Shown here one piece after another: positions 51,963 through 59,895 of a DNA stretch of 64,000 nt. The stretch comes from Salinibaculum rarum (GTDB lineage: Archaea > Halobacteriota > Halobacteria > Halobacteriales > Haloarculaceae), in assembly GCF_030505615.1 (NCBI RefSeq), contig NZ_CP129992.1, positions 744,001-808,000 on the forward strand, in the 5' to 3' direction. Position 1 is the stretch's first letter. Each line of letters starts with the position of its first letter. A program made the translations under genes and the position numbers. The notes under the pieces are model-generated. The model saw only the letters and a program-made list of their open reading frames with translations, searched no databases and was not told the origin of the DNA.

Positions 51963-52268
51963 TCAGTCGTCGCCTGCGGTCGATTCCATCTCCGGCGAGT
52001 CGTTCGTGACGACGACCCAGTCTTCGTCCGGCCGCTGTAACAGGTTCTCGTAGCGTCGGATGGTCTCCTGGAGTTGCTGTTCTCGCTGTTGGAGTCTGGC
52101 CTCGAGTTGTCGGACCCGCGCTTCGAGGACGATACTCCGCACGCGATAGGACGACGCGAGCGTCCACGACCCTCGGACGCGGGCGCTCGTGTGACCGGGG
52201 CGAGGCTGTTCGAGTCCGTCGATAATCTCGGGATATCTGCCGTCTCCTGTGCTGGGTGGGTCTGACAT
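51963..52268 (-). CDS. Small coiled-coil protein, unknown function
   Basis: 101 residues from ATG 52268. An N-terminal basic and flexible part (1-45) is followed by a heptad-rich helix (about 52-92, VLEARVRQLEARLQQREQQLQETIRRYENLL) and an acidic tail (SPEMESTAGDD). This resembles a short dimeric coiled coil. Not recognised. It is divergent from the IS630 transposase at 52455, whose insertion may have displaced its original upstream neighbour. Confidence 0.6.
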   Translation of the reverse strand: MSDPPSTGDGRYPEIIDGLEQPRPGHTSARVRGSWTLASSYRVRSIVLEARVRQLEARLQQREQQLQETIRRYENLLQRPDEDWVVVTNDSPEMESTAGDD

Positions 52269-52379
52269 CGGCGGCCGCTCATCTCGTTGGGTCCGATGCC
52301 ACAAAATTGTCAGTCAGACGTGTGTCATCCGATAACAAACTCTCCCACTATCGACGGCTGTGGGCCCGTCAGGAGTTGA

Positions 52380-53564
52380 GGTGGTCGAGCACGCCGTCGG
52401 AACTAATAGTACCTCAGGGAAGCTTTTGTGAAGCTGGCGTGAGTTGGACGGTGTATGGTTGGCCGTGAGAGAAATGTCGTCAAACATCTGAGTGAGGGAG
52501 AACTTGACCGATTACAGGCTGAGGCAGACGACATAAAGGAATACAAACGCCTCACCTTTCTCAAACGGCTCTACAATGGTGCAACGCTGGCAACTGCTGC
52601 CGAAGATATAGGGATCTCACAAGGAACGGCAAGTAACTGGGTGACACGGTGGAACGAAGGTGGACTCGGAAAACTGACGCCGAACTTCGGGGGCGGCAGG
52701 CCCCCGAAGCTCGACGAAGCAGAACAAGAACAACTCATTGCACGCCTCCGTGAGGGACAGCCCTGGAAGAAACAAGAGATTCAGCATCTTCTCAACGAGG
52801 AGTTCGATGTCGAATATCACCCACATTACCTCCCAACGTTTCTGGATAAACTCGGCCTCCACTACGCCATTCCTCGAACAAAACGCCCTGAGCGACCAGA
52901 GAACGCCGAAGAAATCCTCGACGAACGCGTCAGGTACGCGTTCGACGAGGAGGCTCTTGAGCAACCTCACAACAAACGCGAAGATGATACTGACGACGAA
53001 GACTGGGACCGCGACGAGGATATCCGAACAGACGGAGGCGCTGTTGTCGGATTCTTCGATATCTCTCACCCACAACCGTGGGACAATTCTCAGCGGATGT
53101 ATACGGTTGATGAGCCACACATTGAGCGGAAGTTGGTGAAGATCGACACACCAGCAGCTGGATTCTACGCCCTCAACGGTGAGAGTGTCCTGTCGTTTCC
53201 ACCGAATCAGGAGAAAGAGAAGATTTGCGGGTGTTTCGAGAAGGTCCGCGAGCAGAATCCTGGCAAGCGGATTCTGCTCGTGTTGGATAATTTCTCGTCA
53301 CACGTGTGTAAGTACACGCGCAAGCGAGCACACGAACTCGGGATAGATTTGATATTTCTTCCAGTGGGATCGCCCGATCTCAATCCGATCGAGCCAGTTT
53401 GGAAGAGTCTCAAGTGGGAATCTTCGCCATTCATTGTCGAAGGTGGAGATGAGTATCGAAGACGAATCACAGAACTGTTCGGAAATTTGACCAACCAACT
53501 TAGCTTCGCCTCCTCGTGGATCGAGAATCATCTTGACAACTATCTCAATAAGTTAGTCTAGTCA
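52380..53564 (+). mobile_element. IS630-type insertion sequence (ends approximate)
   Basis: The element comprises one transposase gene and short flanks. The right end must lie between the transposase stop (53561) and the end of thrC (53565), so the element is tightly packed against thrC. The left end is probably between 52380 and 52454, where the lower-GC sequence begins. Members insert at TA, leaving no long direct repeat. Coordinates are estimates. Confidence 0.55.
52455..53561 (+). CDS. IS630-family transposase
   Basis: 368 residues. The N-terminal HTH (about 36-80) has YNGATLATAAEDIGISQGTASNWVTRW. A second HTH region (about 90-140) follows, then the DDE catalytic domain: Asp202 in GFFDISH, Asp278 in LVLDNFSSH and Glu313 in PDLNPIEPVWKSLK. 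All three acidic residues are intact and the frame is unbroken, so it may be active. Codon use is more AT-tolerant than the neighbours (many AAA, ATT, TTC), indicating transfer. The stop lies 3 bases before thrC's. I could not find a convincing terminal inverted repeat pair. Confidence 0.92.
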   Translation: MVGRERNVVKHLSEGELDRLQAEADDIKEYKRLTFLKRLYNGATLATAAEDIGISQGTASNWVTRWNEGGLGKLTPNFGGGRPPKLDEAEQEQLIARLREGQPWKKQEIQHLLNEEFDVEYHPHYLPTFLDKLGLHYAIPRTKRPERPENAEEILDERVRYAFDEEALEQPHNKREDDTDDEDWDRDEDIRTDGGAVVGFFDISHPQPWDNSQRMYTVDEPHIERKLVKIDTPAAGFYALNGESVLSFPPNQEKEKICGCFEKVREQNPGKRILLVLDNFSSHVCKYTRKRAHELGIDLIFLPVGSPDLNPIEPVWKSLKWESSPFIVEGGDEYRRRITELFGNLTNQLSFASSWIENHLDNYLNKLV

Positions 53565-54842
53565 CTACCGTTCCGACGAGCCCTCGCTCGCCAGGCTCGC
53601 GAGGACCCCTTCGGTGTCGCCGGGGACGGGCTGGGGGTCGGCTCCGGCCTCGGCGGCGGCGTCGGGGTCTTTCAGGAGGTGCCCCGTCGTCAGGCAGACG
53701 ACCTGTTCGTCGGCGTCGATTTCGCCCTCGTGTCGGAGCTTTCGCACGCCGGCAATCGAGGCCGCCGAGGCGGGTTCGACGCCCACACCCTCGCCAGCGA
53801 GGTTGCGCTGGGCCTCGGTAATCTCCTCGTCGGTGACGGACACTGCCGTCCCGTCGGTCGCCCGAATCCCGGGGAGGGCCTTCGGCGCGTTGACGGGGTT
53901 GCCGATGCGGATTGCCGTCGCACGGGTCTCGACGTCGTCCCAGCGCTCGATGTGGTCCCAGCCCTTTTCGATGGCCTCGACCATCGGCGCGGACTCGGCC
54001 GCCTGGACGCCGGTCAGTTTCGGCATCTCCGATTCGTCCATCGCGCCGGCCTGGACCAGTTCGCGGAAGCACTTGTAGAGGGCGGCGGTGTTGCCGGCGT
54101 TCCCGACCGGCAGGGCGATGCGGTCCGGATACTCCCCTTCCTCGTCGCGGAACTGCTCTAGGATTTCCAGCCCGATGGTCTTCTGGCCCTCCAGTCGGAA
54201 GGGGTTCAGCGAGTTCAGCAGGTACGCCTCACCGAGTCCGGCGAGGTCCTGGACGATGTCCAGGCAGGTGTCGAAGTTGCCGTCGACTTCGAGGATGCGC
54301 GCACCGTGGAGGCTGGCCTGTGCGACTTTGCCGGCGGCGACTTTCCCGGCGGGCAGGAGGACGAGCGTCTCCATCCCGCCGCGAGCGCCGTACGCGGCGA
54401 GTGCCGCCGAGGTGTTGCCCGTCGAGGCACACGCCAGTCGGTCGACGCCGACCTCCTTTGCGACGCGGACGCCGACGGTCATGCCGCGGTCCTTGAAACT
54501 CCCCGTCGGGTTCATCCCCTCGTGTTTCACGCGCAGGCGGTCGAGGCCGAGGTCGTCCTCCAGTTGCGGGACCTCGTGTAGCGGCGTTCCGCCCTCGGGG
54601 AGCGACACGCCCTCCTCAAAGGGCAGCGCCGCCGAGTAGCGCCAGACGCTCCACTGGTCGTCGTCGAAATCCTCCCACGACGGCAGGTCGCTGTAGCGGA
54701 CCTCGAGCAGTCCGTCACAGTCGTCGCAGGTGTAGCGCACGTCGTCGAAGGGGGCGAACGTCTCCCCACACTCGATGCAGGTCAGCCACACCCCGTCGTC
54801 GGCACAGGCGGGTGCCGTGCCCGTGAGTTCGAGATTGCTCAT
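53565..54842 (-). CDS. thrC: Threonine synthase
   Basis: 425 residues, PLP-dependent, converting O-phosphohomoserine to threonine. The N-terminal zinc-ribbon-like part is LTCIECGETFAPFDDVRYTCDDCDG (about 19-43). The PLP lysine is in NPTGSFKDRGMTVGV (about residue 117), followed by SANTSA-like ASTGNTSAALAAYGARGG. A phosphate loop at PVGNAGNTAALYK (about 246-258) follows. The C-terminal SVTDEEITEAQR and EPASAASIAGVRKL are typical. The gene is complete, with an IS630 element directly downstream. The TrmB-like regulator gene at 54917 lies upstream on the same strand. Confidence 0.94.
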   Translation of the reverse strand: MSNLELTGTAPACADDGVWLTCIECGETFAPFDDVRYTCDDCDGLLEVRYSDLPSWEDFDDDQWSVWRYSAALPFEEGVSLPEGGTPLHEVPQLEDDLGLDRLRVKHEGMNPTGSFKDRGMTVGVRVAKEVGVDRLACASTGNTSAALAAYGARGGMETLVLLPAGKVAAGKVAQASLHGARILEVDGNFDTCLDIVQDLAGLGEAYLLNSLNPFRLEGQKTIGLEILEQFRDEEGEYPDRIALPVGNAGNTAALYKCFRELVQAGAMDESEMPKLTGVQAAESAPMVEAIEKGWDHIERWDDVETRATAIRIGNPVNAPKALPGIRATDGTAVSVTDEEITEAQRNLAGEGVGVEPASAASIAGVRKLRHEGEIDADEQVVCLTTGHLLKDPDAAAEAGADPQPVPGDTEGVLASLASEGSSER

Positions 54843-54916
54843 TATCGGGCCAGATGGACCGGGTATGCAAAAGTGGGGCGGTTAGAATCGCGCGTGGCGT
54901 CGCTGTCGGCCCGGCG

Positions 54917-55309
54917 TCAGGAGTCGCTTTCCGCTCCGAACTCGTCGATGCGCTCGTGGACGTAGGCAGTCCACTCGTCGAGGGTCTCGTGCATCAGCGC
55001 CCGGGCTTCCGAAAGCGGCGTCGCGGAGTACTGGTAGATGTGTCCGCCGCTGTCGAGCAGTCGGCGCCGGCGCTCTGCGAGCCCCTTCTCTCGGAGCGTC
55101 GACAGCGACCGGTTGACGTTGCTCCGGTCGCGGTCCAGCTGGTCGGCCAGTTCCTCGACGGTACTCTCCGGGTTCTCGAGTAGCGTCTGATAGGTCCGGG
55201 CTTCGTGGCGCTGGATGCCGAACACACAGGTCAACACCTCCTGTAGCCCCGGTTCGTCGTCGAGCATCAACTCGCGAAACCGGTCGGGAGAGGGGTTGGT
55301 GCGGGACAT
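54917..55309 (-). CDS. TrmB-like winged-helix transcriptional regulator
   Basis: 130 residues. The winged helix (about 33-95) reads FGIQRHEARTYQTLLENPESTVEELADQLDRDRSNVNRSLSTLREKGLAERRRRLLDSGGHIYQYSATP, the TrmB/MarR-like N-terminal DNA-binding fold. The C-terminal helix (about 100-125) probably dimerises it. It lacks the sugar-binding domain of full TrmB, so it is a short form. It lies 74 bases upstream of thrC in the same direction and could be its regulator, but this is only proximity. Confidence 0.82.
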   Translation of the reverse strand: MSRTNPSPDRFRELMLDDEPGLQEVLTCVFGIQRHEARTYQTLLENPESTVEELADQLDRDRSNVNRSLSTLREKGLAERRRRLLDSGGHIYQYSATPLSEARALMHETLDEWTAYVHERIDEFGAESDS

Positions 55310-55343
55310 AGCTACACTACTGGCGCCGCCAGATTGAATGTTA

Positions 55344-55365
55344 CCCCGCGCACGGTGGCGCGGGG
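55344..55365 (-). repeat. Right-end hairpin of the TnpB element, possible omega-RNA terminus
   Basis: An 8-bp GC stem with a 6-base loop, about 10 bases beyond the tnpB stop. In characterised systems the guide RNA derives from this right end and its guide is read from the flanking DNA just past it (here the minus-strand sequence below 55344, ATTCAATCTGGCG). Confidence 0.55.
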
Positions 55366-55375
55366 AATCCTGCTC

Positions 55376-56668
55376 TTACGAGGGCAGGCTTCCTGTTTCG
55401 ATGACGTGACTTGCAGACACAGACTGAAACACAGCCCTGTCCGTAGCGGTCACAGTCTCCACAGGCGTTGATTCGGGCCATCCCAACCCTAACTCCTGAA
55501 AACCTCTCTGCAAGACATTCATCGCCGTCGCAAAATCGCGTGCGATTTTGCTGCCCGTCAGACGCAGTCTGACGACCGCGTTCGCGTCCCTATCCGTCTC
55601 GAACCCACATGACGGACAGGAATGTTCCCGCACCCAGATGGGTTTTTCTGTCTCCACACCACACGACGCACACTTCTTGGTCGTTCCTGATGCTTCGACC
55701 TGCACGACGTGAGTGCCGTACAACTCTGCTTTGTATTCGAGCAAAGTGATGAACTGTCGCCACGCAGCATCCTGCTTATTCCGAGCGTTATGCGACTGCT
55801 CCAACATCTCCTTTACGTCCAAGTCTTCCACCAATATGGCGTCGTACTCTTTGACGAGCCACGTCGTTATCTTGTGCTGGTAGTCCAGTACTTTCCGACG
55901 GATATGCCGCTTTACCTTGGCGACTTTCAAACGTTGTTTCTCCCAGTTGTTCGACCCCATCTCTTTCCGTGAGAGTTTGCGTTGCTCGCGCCGAAGGCGC
56001 TCGTAGTCGTCTTTGAGGTCGAGCCAATCTACAGTCTTGCCGTCGCTGGTGTGGATGTAGTTGAGGATTCCAAGGTCGATACCCACGCTATTGCTTGCAT
56101 CAAGTGAGTTTATGTCGGGTTTATCGGGTAGGTCGGCGTCGTCTGTTTCCAACCCGAAGGAGACGAACCACTCGCCGGTCGTTTCTTTCTTGAACGTGAC
56201 TTCTTTGATGGTGGCGTTGTCTGGGATTGGTCGTGAGCACCGTATTTTCATCCAGCCGATTTTGCTGAAGCGGACGTATGCGTACTTGTCGTGGCCCCTC
56301 TTTTCATCGAGGTCGAAACCAGACTGATTGTACGTCACACTCCGGTACTCGGTGGGTGCTTGGCGTTTGAGCTGACCAACATCGTACCCTTCCTCTTTGA
56401 GTTCGCTCAGAACGGTGAGGTTGTGGTGGAAGCGGGCGACGGTGGCTTGGGCGACTTTCGAATGTAGTTCACCAAATATTGGCCACCGTTGTTTCCACTC
56501 GGGGAGTTTGTTGTTCTGGTCGTACTCGGTCGGTTTGTCGTCTTCGGGACTGTTTTCGTAGTCCCATTTGACGTGGTTGTAGAGTTGGCGATGAATATTC
56601 AGATGGTGTTCCAGTTCAGCCGCTACCTCCTGTGTCGGGTAAGCGTGGTAACGGTGACTGTATTCCAT
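55376..56668 (-). CDS. tnpB: RNA-guided endonuclease TnpB
   Basis: 430 residues. The N-terminal helical region starts YHAYPTQEVAAELEHHLN (REC/wedge). The RuvC nuclease is complete: Asp198 in GIDLGILNY, Glu281 in LVEDLDVKEM and Asp361 in DRDANAVV. The zinc finger has Cys333, Cys336, Cys351 and Cys354. Other TnpB proteins cut DNA next to a short TAM motif with a right-end-derived omega RNA. Nothing is missing, so it may still be functional. Codon use (many AAA, TTG, GTG) differs from the neighbours. No tnpA accompanies it. Confidence 0.95.
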   Translation of the reverse strand: MEYSHRYHAYPTQEVAAELEHHLNIHRQLYNHVKWDYENSPEDDKPTEYDQNNKLPEWKQRWPIFGELHSKVAQATVARFHHNLTVLSELKEEGYDVGQLKRQAPTEYRSVTYNQSGFDLDEKRGHDKYAYVRFSKIGWMKIRCSRPIPDNATIKEVTFKKETTGEWFVSFGLETDDADLPDKPDINSLDASNSVGIDLGILNYIHTSDGKTVDWLDLKDDYERLRREQRKLSRKEMGSNNWEKQRLKVAKVKRHIRRKVLDYQHKITTWLVKEYDAILVEDLDVKEMLEQSHNARNKQDAAWRQFITLLEYKAELYGTHVVQVEASGTTKKCASCGVETEKPIWVREHSCPSCGFETDRDANAVVRLRLTGSKIARDFATAMNVLQRGFQELGLGWPESTPVETVTATDRAVFQSVSASHVIETGSLPS

Positions 56669-56733
56669 CTCTGTCTCTTGATTAGAGATATGTTTACTTA
56701 ATGGCTTGTATCACGAGTTGTCGGCTTCATCCC

Positions 56734-56755
56734 CGACCACGGTGGGTCGGGGTAT
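56734..56755 (-). repeat. Left-end hairpin of the TnpB element
   Basis: CCCCGACC and GGTCGGGG form an 8-bp stem around a loop of the same ACGGTG type as the right-end hairpin. It lies about 66 bases upstream of the tnpB ATG. Confidence 0.7.
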
Positions 56756-56874
56756 TCCCCTCGCTGACCAGTATAAACCCCCGAGTTACGCCGTGCTCAC
56801 CTGCGGGCCGGGCGGAGTGTATCCGTCACCGGAAGCCAGTAGCGGTCTCCCTTCTCGTGAGAATCGTTCACAAA

Positions 56875-56895
56875 CCCCTTCGTTTCCGCTGGAGA
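56875..56895 (-). repeat. Solitary ORB outside the origin
   Basis: Minus strand CTCCAGCGGAAACGAAGGGG, as good a match as the origin ORBs. It lies between the TnpB element and the 3' end of citrate synthase, 18.5 kb from the main origin, with no nearby AT-rich segment. Confidence 0.7.
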
Positions 56896-56961
56896 TAGCG
56901 CCCGCTGTAGAGTGTGAGTGTTCAAAAACGGCCCTGCGACTGGTGGACGGGGGTGGCGACT

Positions 56962-58113
56962 CTATCGCTGGTCGATGGGGGTGACTTTCTGGTCTTTCGG
57001 GCCGATGTAGCGGCCACGCGGGCGGATGAGCTTGTTGTCCTCGGTGTATTCGAGGATGTGACCGACCCAGCCGCTGACACGGGACATCGCGAAGATGGGC
57101 GTGTACATGTCCACCGGGATACCGAGTTTGTAGTAGACCGACCCAGAGTAGAAGTCGACGTTCGGAGCGATACCCTTCTCCGGGAGGCCCTTCTCCTCGG
57201 TCAGGTATTTTTCGATGGTCGTCGTGTAGTCGAGCCACTTGGTTTCGCCGTCCTCGGCGGTGAGGTCTTCCAGTTTCTCCTGGAGGATGTTCGCGCGCGG
57301 GTCTTTCGTGTTGTAGACGCCGTGGCCCCAGCCGGGCAGTCGCTCGCCGGCTTCGGTCTTGGCTTTGACCCACTCGAGTGGGTCCATCTCGCTCTCGTCG
57401 AGTTCCAGCAGGACCTCGATGACGTCCTGGTTTGCGCCACCGTGGAGCGGGCCCGACAGCGCGCCGATACCGGCCGTGACGGCGGAGTACATGTCCGCGA
57501 GCGTCGAGGAGACGACAAGCGTGGTAAACGTCGAGGCGTTGAAGCCGTGGTCTGCATGGAGGATAAGCGCCATGTCGAACGTCTCCTCGGCCACGTCACC
57601 TGGCTCCTCGCCGGTCAGCATGTAGAGGAAGTTCCCGGCATGTGAGAGATTCTCTCGCGGCTCGATTGCTTCTTCGCCGCGGCGGAACCGGTCGTAGTTG
57701 GCCAGGATGGTCGGAATCTTCGCGGTGATGCGACGACCCTTTCGCCGGGCGGCCCCGCGGTCCTCGGGGTCGGCGTCGACTTCCGGTTCGCTGGCCGACA
57801 GCGTCGAGACGCCGGAACGCAGTGCGGCCATCGCGTTCTCGTCTTCCTCGGCGAGAATCCGGAGTGTTTCCAGTGTCTCCTCTTCGACGGCACGCTCGCT
57901 GGCCATCGAGTCCGCGAAGGCGTCGAGTTCTTCCTGTGTCGGGAGCTGCCCTTCCCAGAGGAGGTACAGGACCTCTTCGAAACTCGCGTTTTTAGCCAGG
58001 TCCGCAATATCATAGCCGTTGTAGATGAGTCGTCCCGCGTCGCCGTCGATGTAGCTCATGCTAGACTCGCCGACGGGAACGCCCCGCAATCCCTTCTTGA
58101 GTTCGTCGGACAT
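56962..58113 (-). CDS. citZ: Citrate synthase
   Basis: 383 residues. It condenses oxaloacetate with acetyl-CoA. MSDELKKGLRGVPVGESSMSYIDGDAGRLIYNGYDI is the usual archaeal/Gram-positive type start. Catalytic residues lie in LSGPLHGGANQDV (first His), GWGHGVYNTKDPR (second His) and APNVDFYSGSVYY (Asp). RYIGPKDQKVTPIDQR ends the chain. It supplies citrate for the TCA and glyoxylate cycles with the mdh, aceA and aceB products encoded in this window. It is transcribed alone; the spacer beyond its stop holds a solitary ORB and the TnpB element. Confidence 0.95.
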   Translation of the reverse strand: MSDELKKGLRGVPVGESSMSYIDGDAGRLIYNGYDIADLAKNASFEEVLYLLWEGQLPTQEELDAFADSMASERAVEEETLETLRILAEEDENAMAALRSGVSTLSASEPEVDADPEDRGAARRKGRRITAKIPTILANYDRFRRGEEAIEPRENLSHAGNFLYMLTGEEPGDVAEETFDMALILHADHGFNASTFTTLVVSSTLADMYSAVTAGIGALSGPLHGGANQDVIEVLLELDESEMDPLEWVKAKTEAGERLPGWGHGVYNTKDPRANILQEKLEDLTAEDGETKWLDYTTTIEKYLTEEKGLPEKGIAPNVDFYSGSVYYKLGIPVDMYTPIFAMSRVSGWVGHILEYTEDNKLIRPRGRYIGPKDQKVTPIDQR

Positions 58114-58328
58114 ATCCCCGACTTTTCCACGTGCAGGAAAAAACATTACCATTTAGTCCGTCCGGCCTTGACACGCTCAGACGTGTTTTTGTAAGCATGT
58201 CTTCTAAACTGTCTCAAATTGGCTGTTTGTAAAGCAAATTGCAGTTGTATTGACGTGTCTACGTCAAGCGGTCCCGTGGACCGTGCGTCCGGGCAACGTT
58301 TTTGCACCGGGGCGTCCGAGGTGGGGGT

Positions 58329-59525
58329 ATGGCTGCCAACGAGGTGGAGTACGAGCCAAAGAGTGTCAAGGTGTTGCTGGCGGAGATGAAAGACACCGCC
58401 GAGTTGCTCATCGACCTCTCGTACTCCGCTGTTCTCCTCGGGAGCGACGACGTCGCACAGGAGGTCCTCGCCCTCGAGGAGAAGATGGACATCCTCCAGT
58501 TGCGCGCCCGAATGAGCATCCTCATGGCCGCGCGCAGCCCCGCCGACGCCGAAGCGCTCGCGCCTGTCCTCGGTATCGTCGGTGCCGCAGAGAAGATCAG
58601 CGACGCTGCCGGTGACATCGCGAAAATCGTCCTCGAAGACATCGGGCTCCCCCCGGAGATGCGCGCTGCCCTCCCCGACGCGATGGAGACGCTCGTTCGA
58701 GCCGAAGTCGCCACGGACTCGCCGCTGACCGAGACGACACTCGGCGAGTTGAACCTCGAAACCGAGACGGGCGTGCGCGCACTCGCGCTCCGCCGGGCCG
58801 ACGACTGGCTTCTCAACCCCGATGCGAACACTCACCTCCAATCCGGCGACGTCGTTCTCTTCCGTGGCCCCGAAGACGGTATCACGTCGGTGTACGCCGA
58901 CGCGACCGGCGAGACCTACGACCCGCCCGAATCCGTCGAGAGCGAGTCGACGGACCTCGACCGCGCTGTCGACTCTATCGTCCTGATGAAAGACATGGGC
59001 GAACTCGCCGTCGACCTGGCCTACGGGGCTATCCTCTTTGACTCCGAAGACGTCGCCGAGGAAGTGTTCGAACTCGAAGCGGAGGTCGACGCACTCAAGT
59101 CCCGCTTCGAGGCGTGGACGCTCCGCGCTGCCAGCCGCGTTCAAGAGCCCGTCTCCCTGCGCGGCCTGGTCCAGCTCGCTACCAGCACTGAAATCATCTC
59201 TGACGCCGCCCTCGAAATCAGCGAGGGCGTCCTCCGGGGACTCTCGACGCACCCGGTCGTCCGCGAGGCCGTCTACGAGAGCGACGAGGTCATCGTCCGC
59301 CTGGCAGTCGAGGCGGGCAGCGAACTCGACGGCACGACCCTCGGGAGCAAGGAGGTCAAGACCGAAACCGGGATGCGCGTCATCGCCGTCCGGCACACCG
59401 GCGACGAGGACGGCGGCGAGTGGGACATCTCCCCCGGCCCGGAGACGCCGCTGGCTGCCGGCGACGTGGTGCTCGCGAAAGGGACGCGTGCGGGAGCCGA
59501 CCGCCTCGCTGAACTGACCGCTTAG
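58329..59525 (+). CDS. Tandem PhoU-like/TrkA-C (RCK_C) regulatory protein
   Basis: 398 residues with an internal duplication. Unit 1 has a PhoU-like helical bundle (about 12-115, SVKVLLAEMKDTAELLIDLSYSAVLLGSDDVAQEVLALEEKMD) and a TrkA-C domain (about 118-200, SPLTETTLGELNLETETGVRALALRRADDWLLNPDAN). Unit 2 repeats this order (about 217-320 and 320-398: RAVDSIVLMKDMGELAVDLAYGAILFDSEDVAEEVFELEAEVD; GSELDGTTLGSKEVKTETGMRVIAVRH). No membrane segment is seen. Such proteins regulate K+ or other cation channels and transporters by binding ligands such as c-di-AMP, but no transporter gene is adjacent. The ATG at 58329 is chosen over 58302. Confidence 0.88.
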   Translation: MAANEVEYEPKSVKVLLAEMKDTAELLIDLSYSAVLLGSDDVAQEVLALEEKMDILQLRARMSILMAARSPADAEALAPVLGIVGAAEKISDAAGDIAKIVLEDIGLPPEMRAALPDAMETLVRAEVATDSPLTETTLGELNLETETGVRALALRRADDWLLNPDANTHLQSGDVVLFRGPEDGITSVYADATGETYDPPESVESESTDLDRAVDSIVLMKDMGELAVDLAYGAILFDSEDVAEEVFELEAEVDALKSRFEAWTLRAASRVQEPVSLRGLVQLATSTEIISDAALEISEGVLRGLSTHPVVREAVYESDEVIVRLAVEAGSELDGTTLGSKEVKTETGMRVIAVRHTGDEDGGEWDISPGPETPLAAGDVVLAKGTRAGADRLAELTA

Positions 59526-59785
59526 AGGTCTCTGGTGAGTTTGTAGGCGCGCCGCATCACGAGCAGCGCCGCCGCCAGTCCGCTGGACGTCATCGCCAGC
59601 ACGAACGCCAGCGCCACGTAGTACACCGGCGAGCGGACCGTACTCGGCGCGAGGACGACGAAAAACAGAAAGACGACTGCGGTGAAGGCGACGCCGGCGG
59701 CCACGCCCCGCTTTAGGTTCTGCCGGACGTGCAACGCCTCTACGAGCGCGGCCCGGCCGCTGGGCTGGTTCTCGGTCGATGACAC
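59522..59785 (-). CDS. Small two-helix membrane protein
   Basis: 87 residues: a hydrophilic N-terminus with two membrane segments (about 27-47 and 54-76), ending LLVMRRAYKLTRDL. Not recognised. The stop overlaps that of the convergent PhoU/TrkA-C gene by 4 bases. Its start faces the AspA-like gene at 59896 with a 110-base divergent spacer. Confidence 0.75.
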   Translation of the reverse strand: MSSTENQPSGRAALVEALHVRQNLKRGVAAGVAFTAVVFLFFVVLAPSTVRSPVYYVALAFVLAMTSSGLAAALLVMRRAYKLTRDL

Positions 59786-59895
59786 ACTGTCTCGTAGGGC
59801 CGAGTGGCAAATAGTCGCGTCGGTTTCGACCCTGACGCCGCCGGCGCTGGATGGTATCGAACCGCTAAAGACGGTGGACCCGTCCAGTACGTGTA

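Larger units (their letters stand above)
55338..56775 (-). mobile_element. TnpB-only IS200/IS605-type element (ends approximate)
   Basis: A tnpB gene is bracketed by two hairpins: at the 3' side CCCCGCGC-(ACGGTG)-GCGCGGGG (55344-55365) and at the 5' side CCCCGACC with GGTCGGGG around an ACGGTG-type loop (56734-56755). No tnpA is present, so transposition would need TnpA in trans. Subterminal hairpins rather than inverted repeats are the hallmark of this class. Exact ends are not proven. Confidence 0.75.

Noticed and set aside
52380..53600. Terminal inverted repeats of the IS630 element
   Set aside because: I compared the AT-rich flanks on both sides and found no convincing paired ends, so only approximate limits are given.
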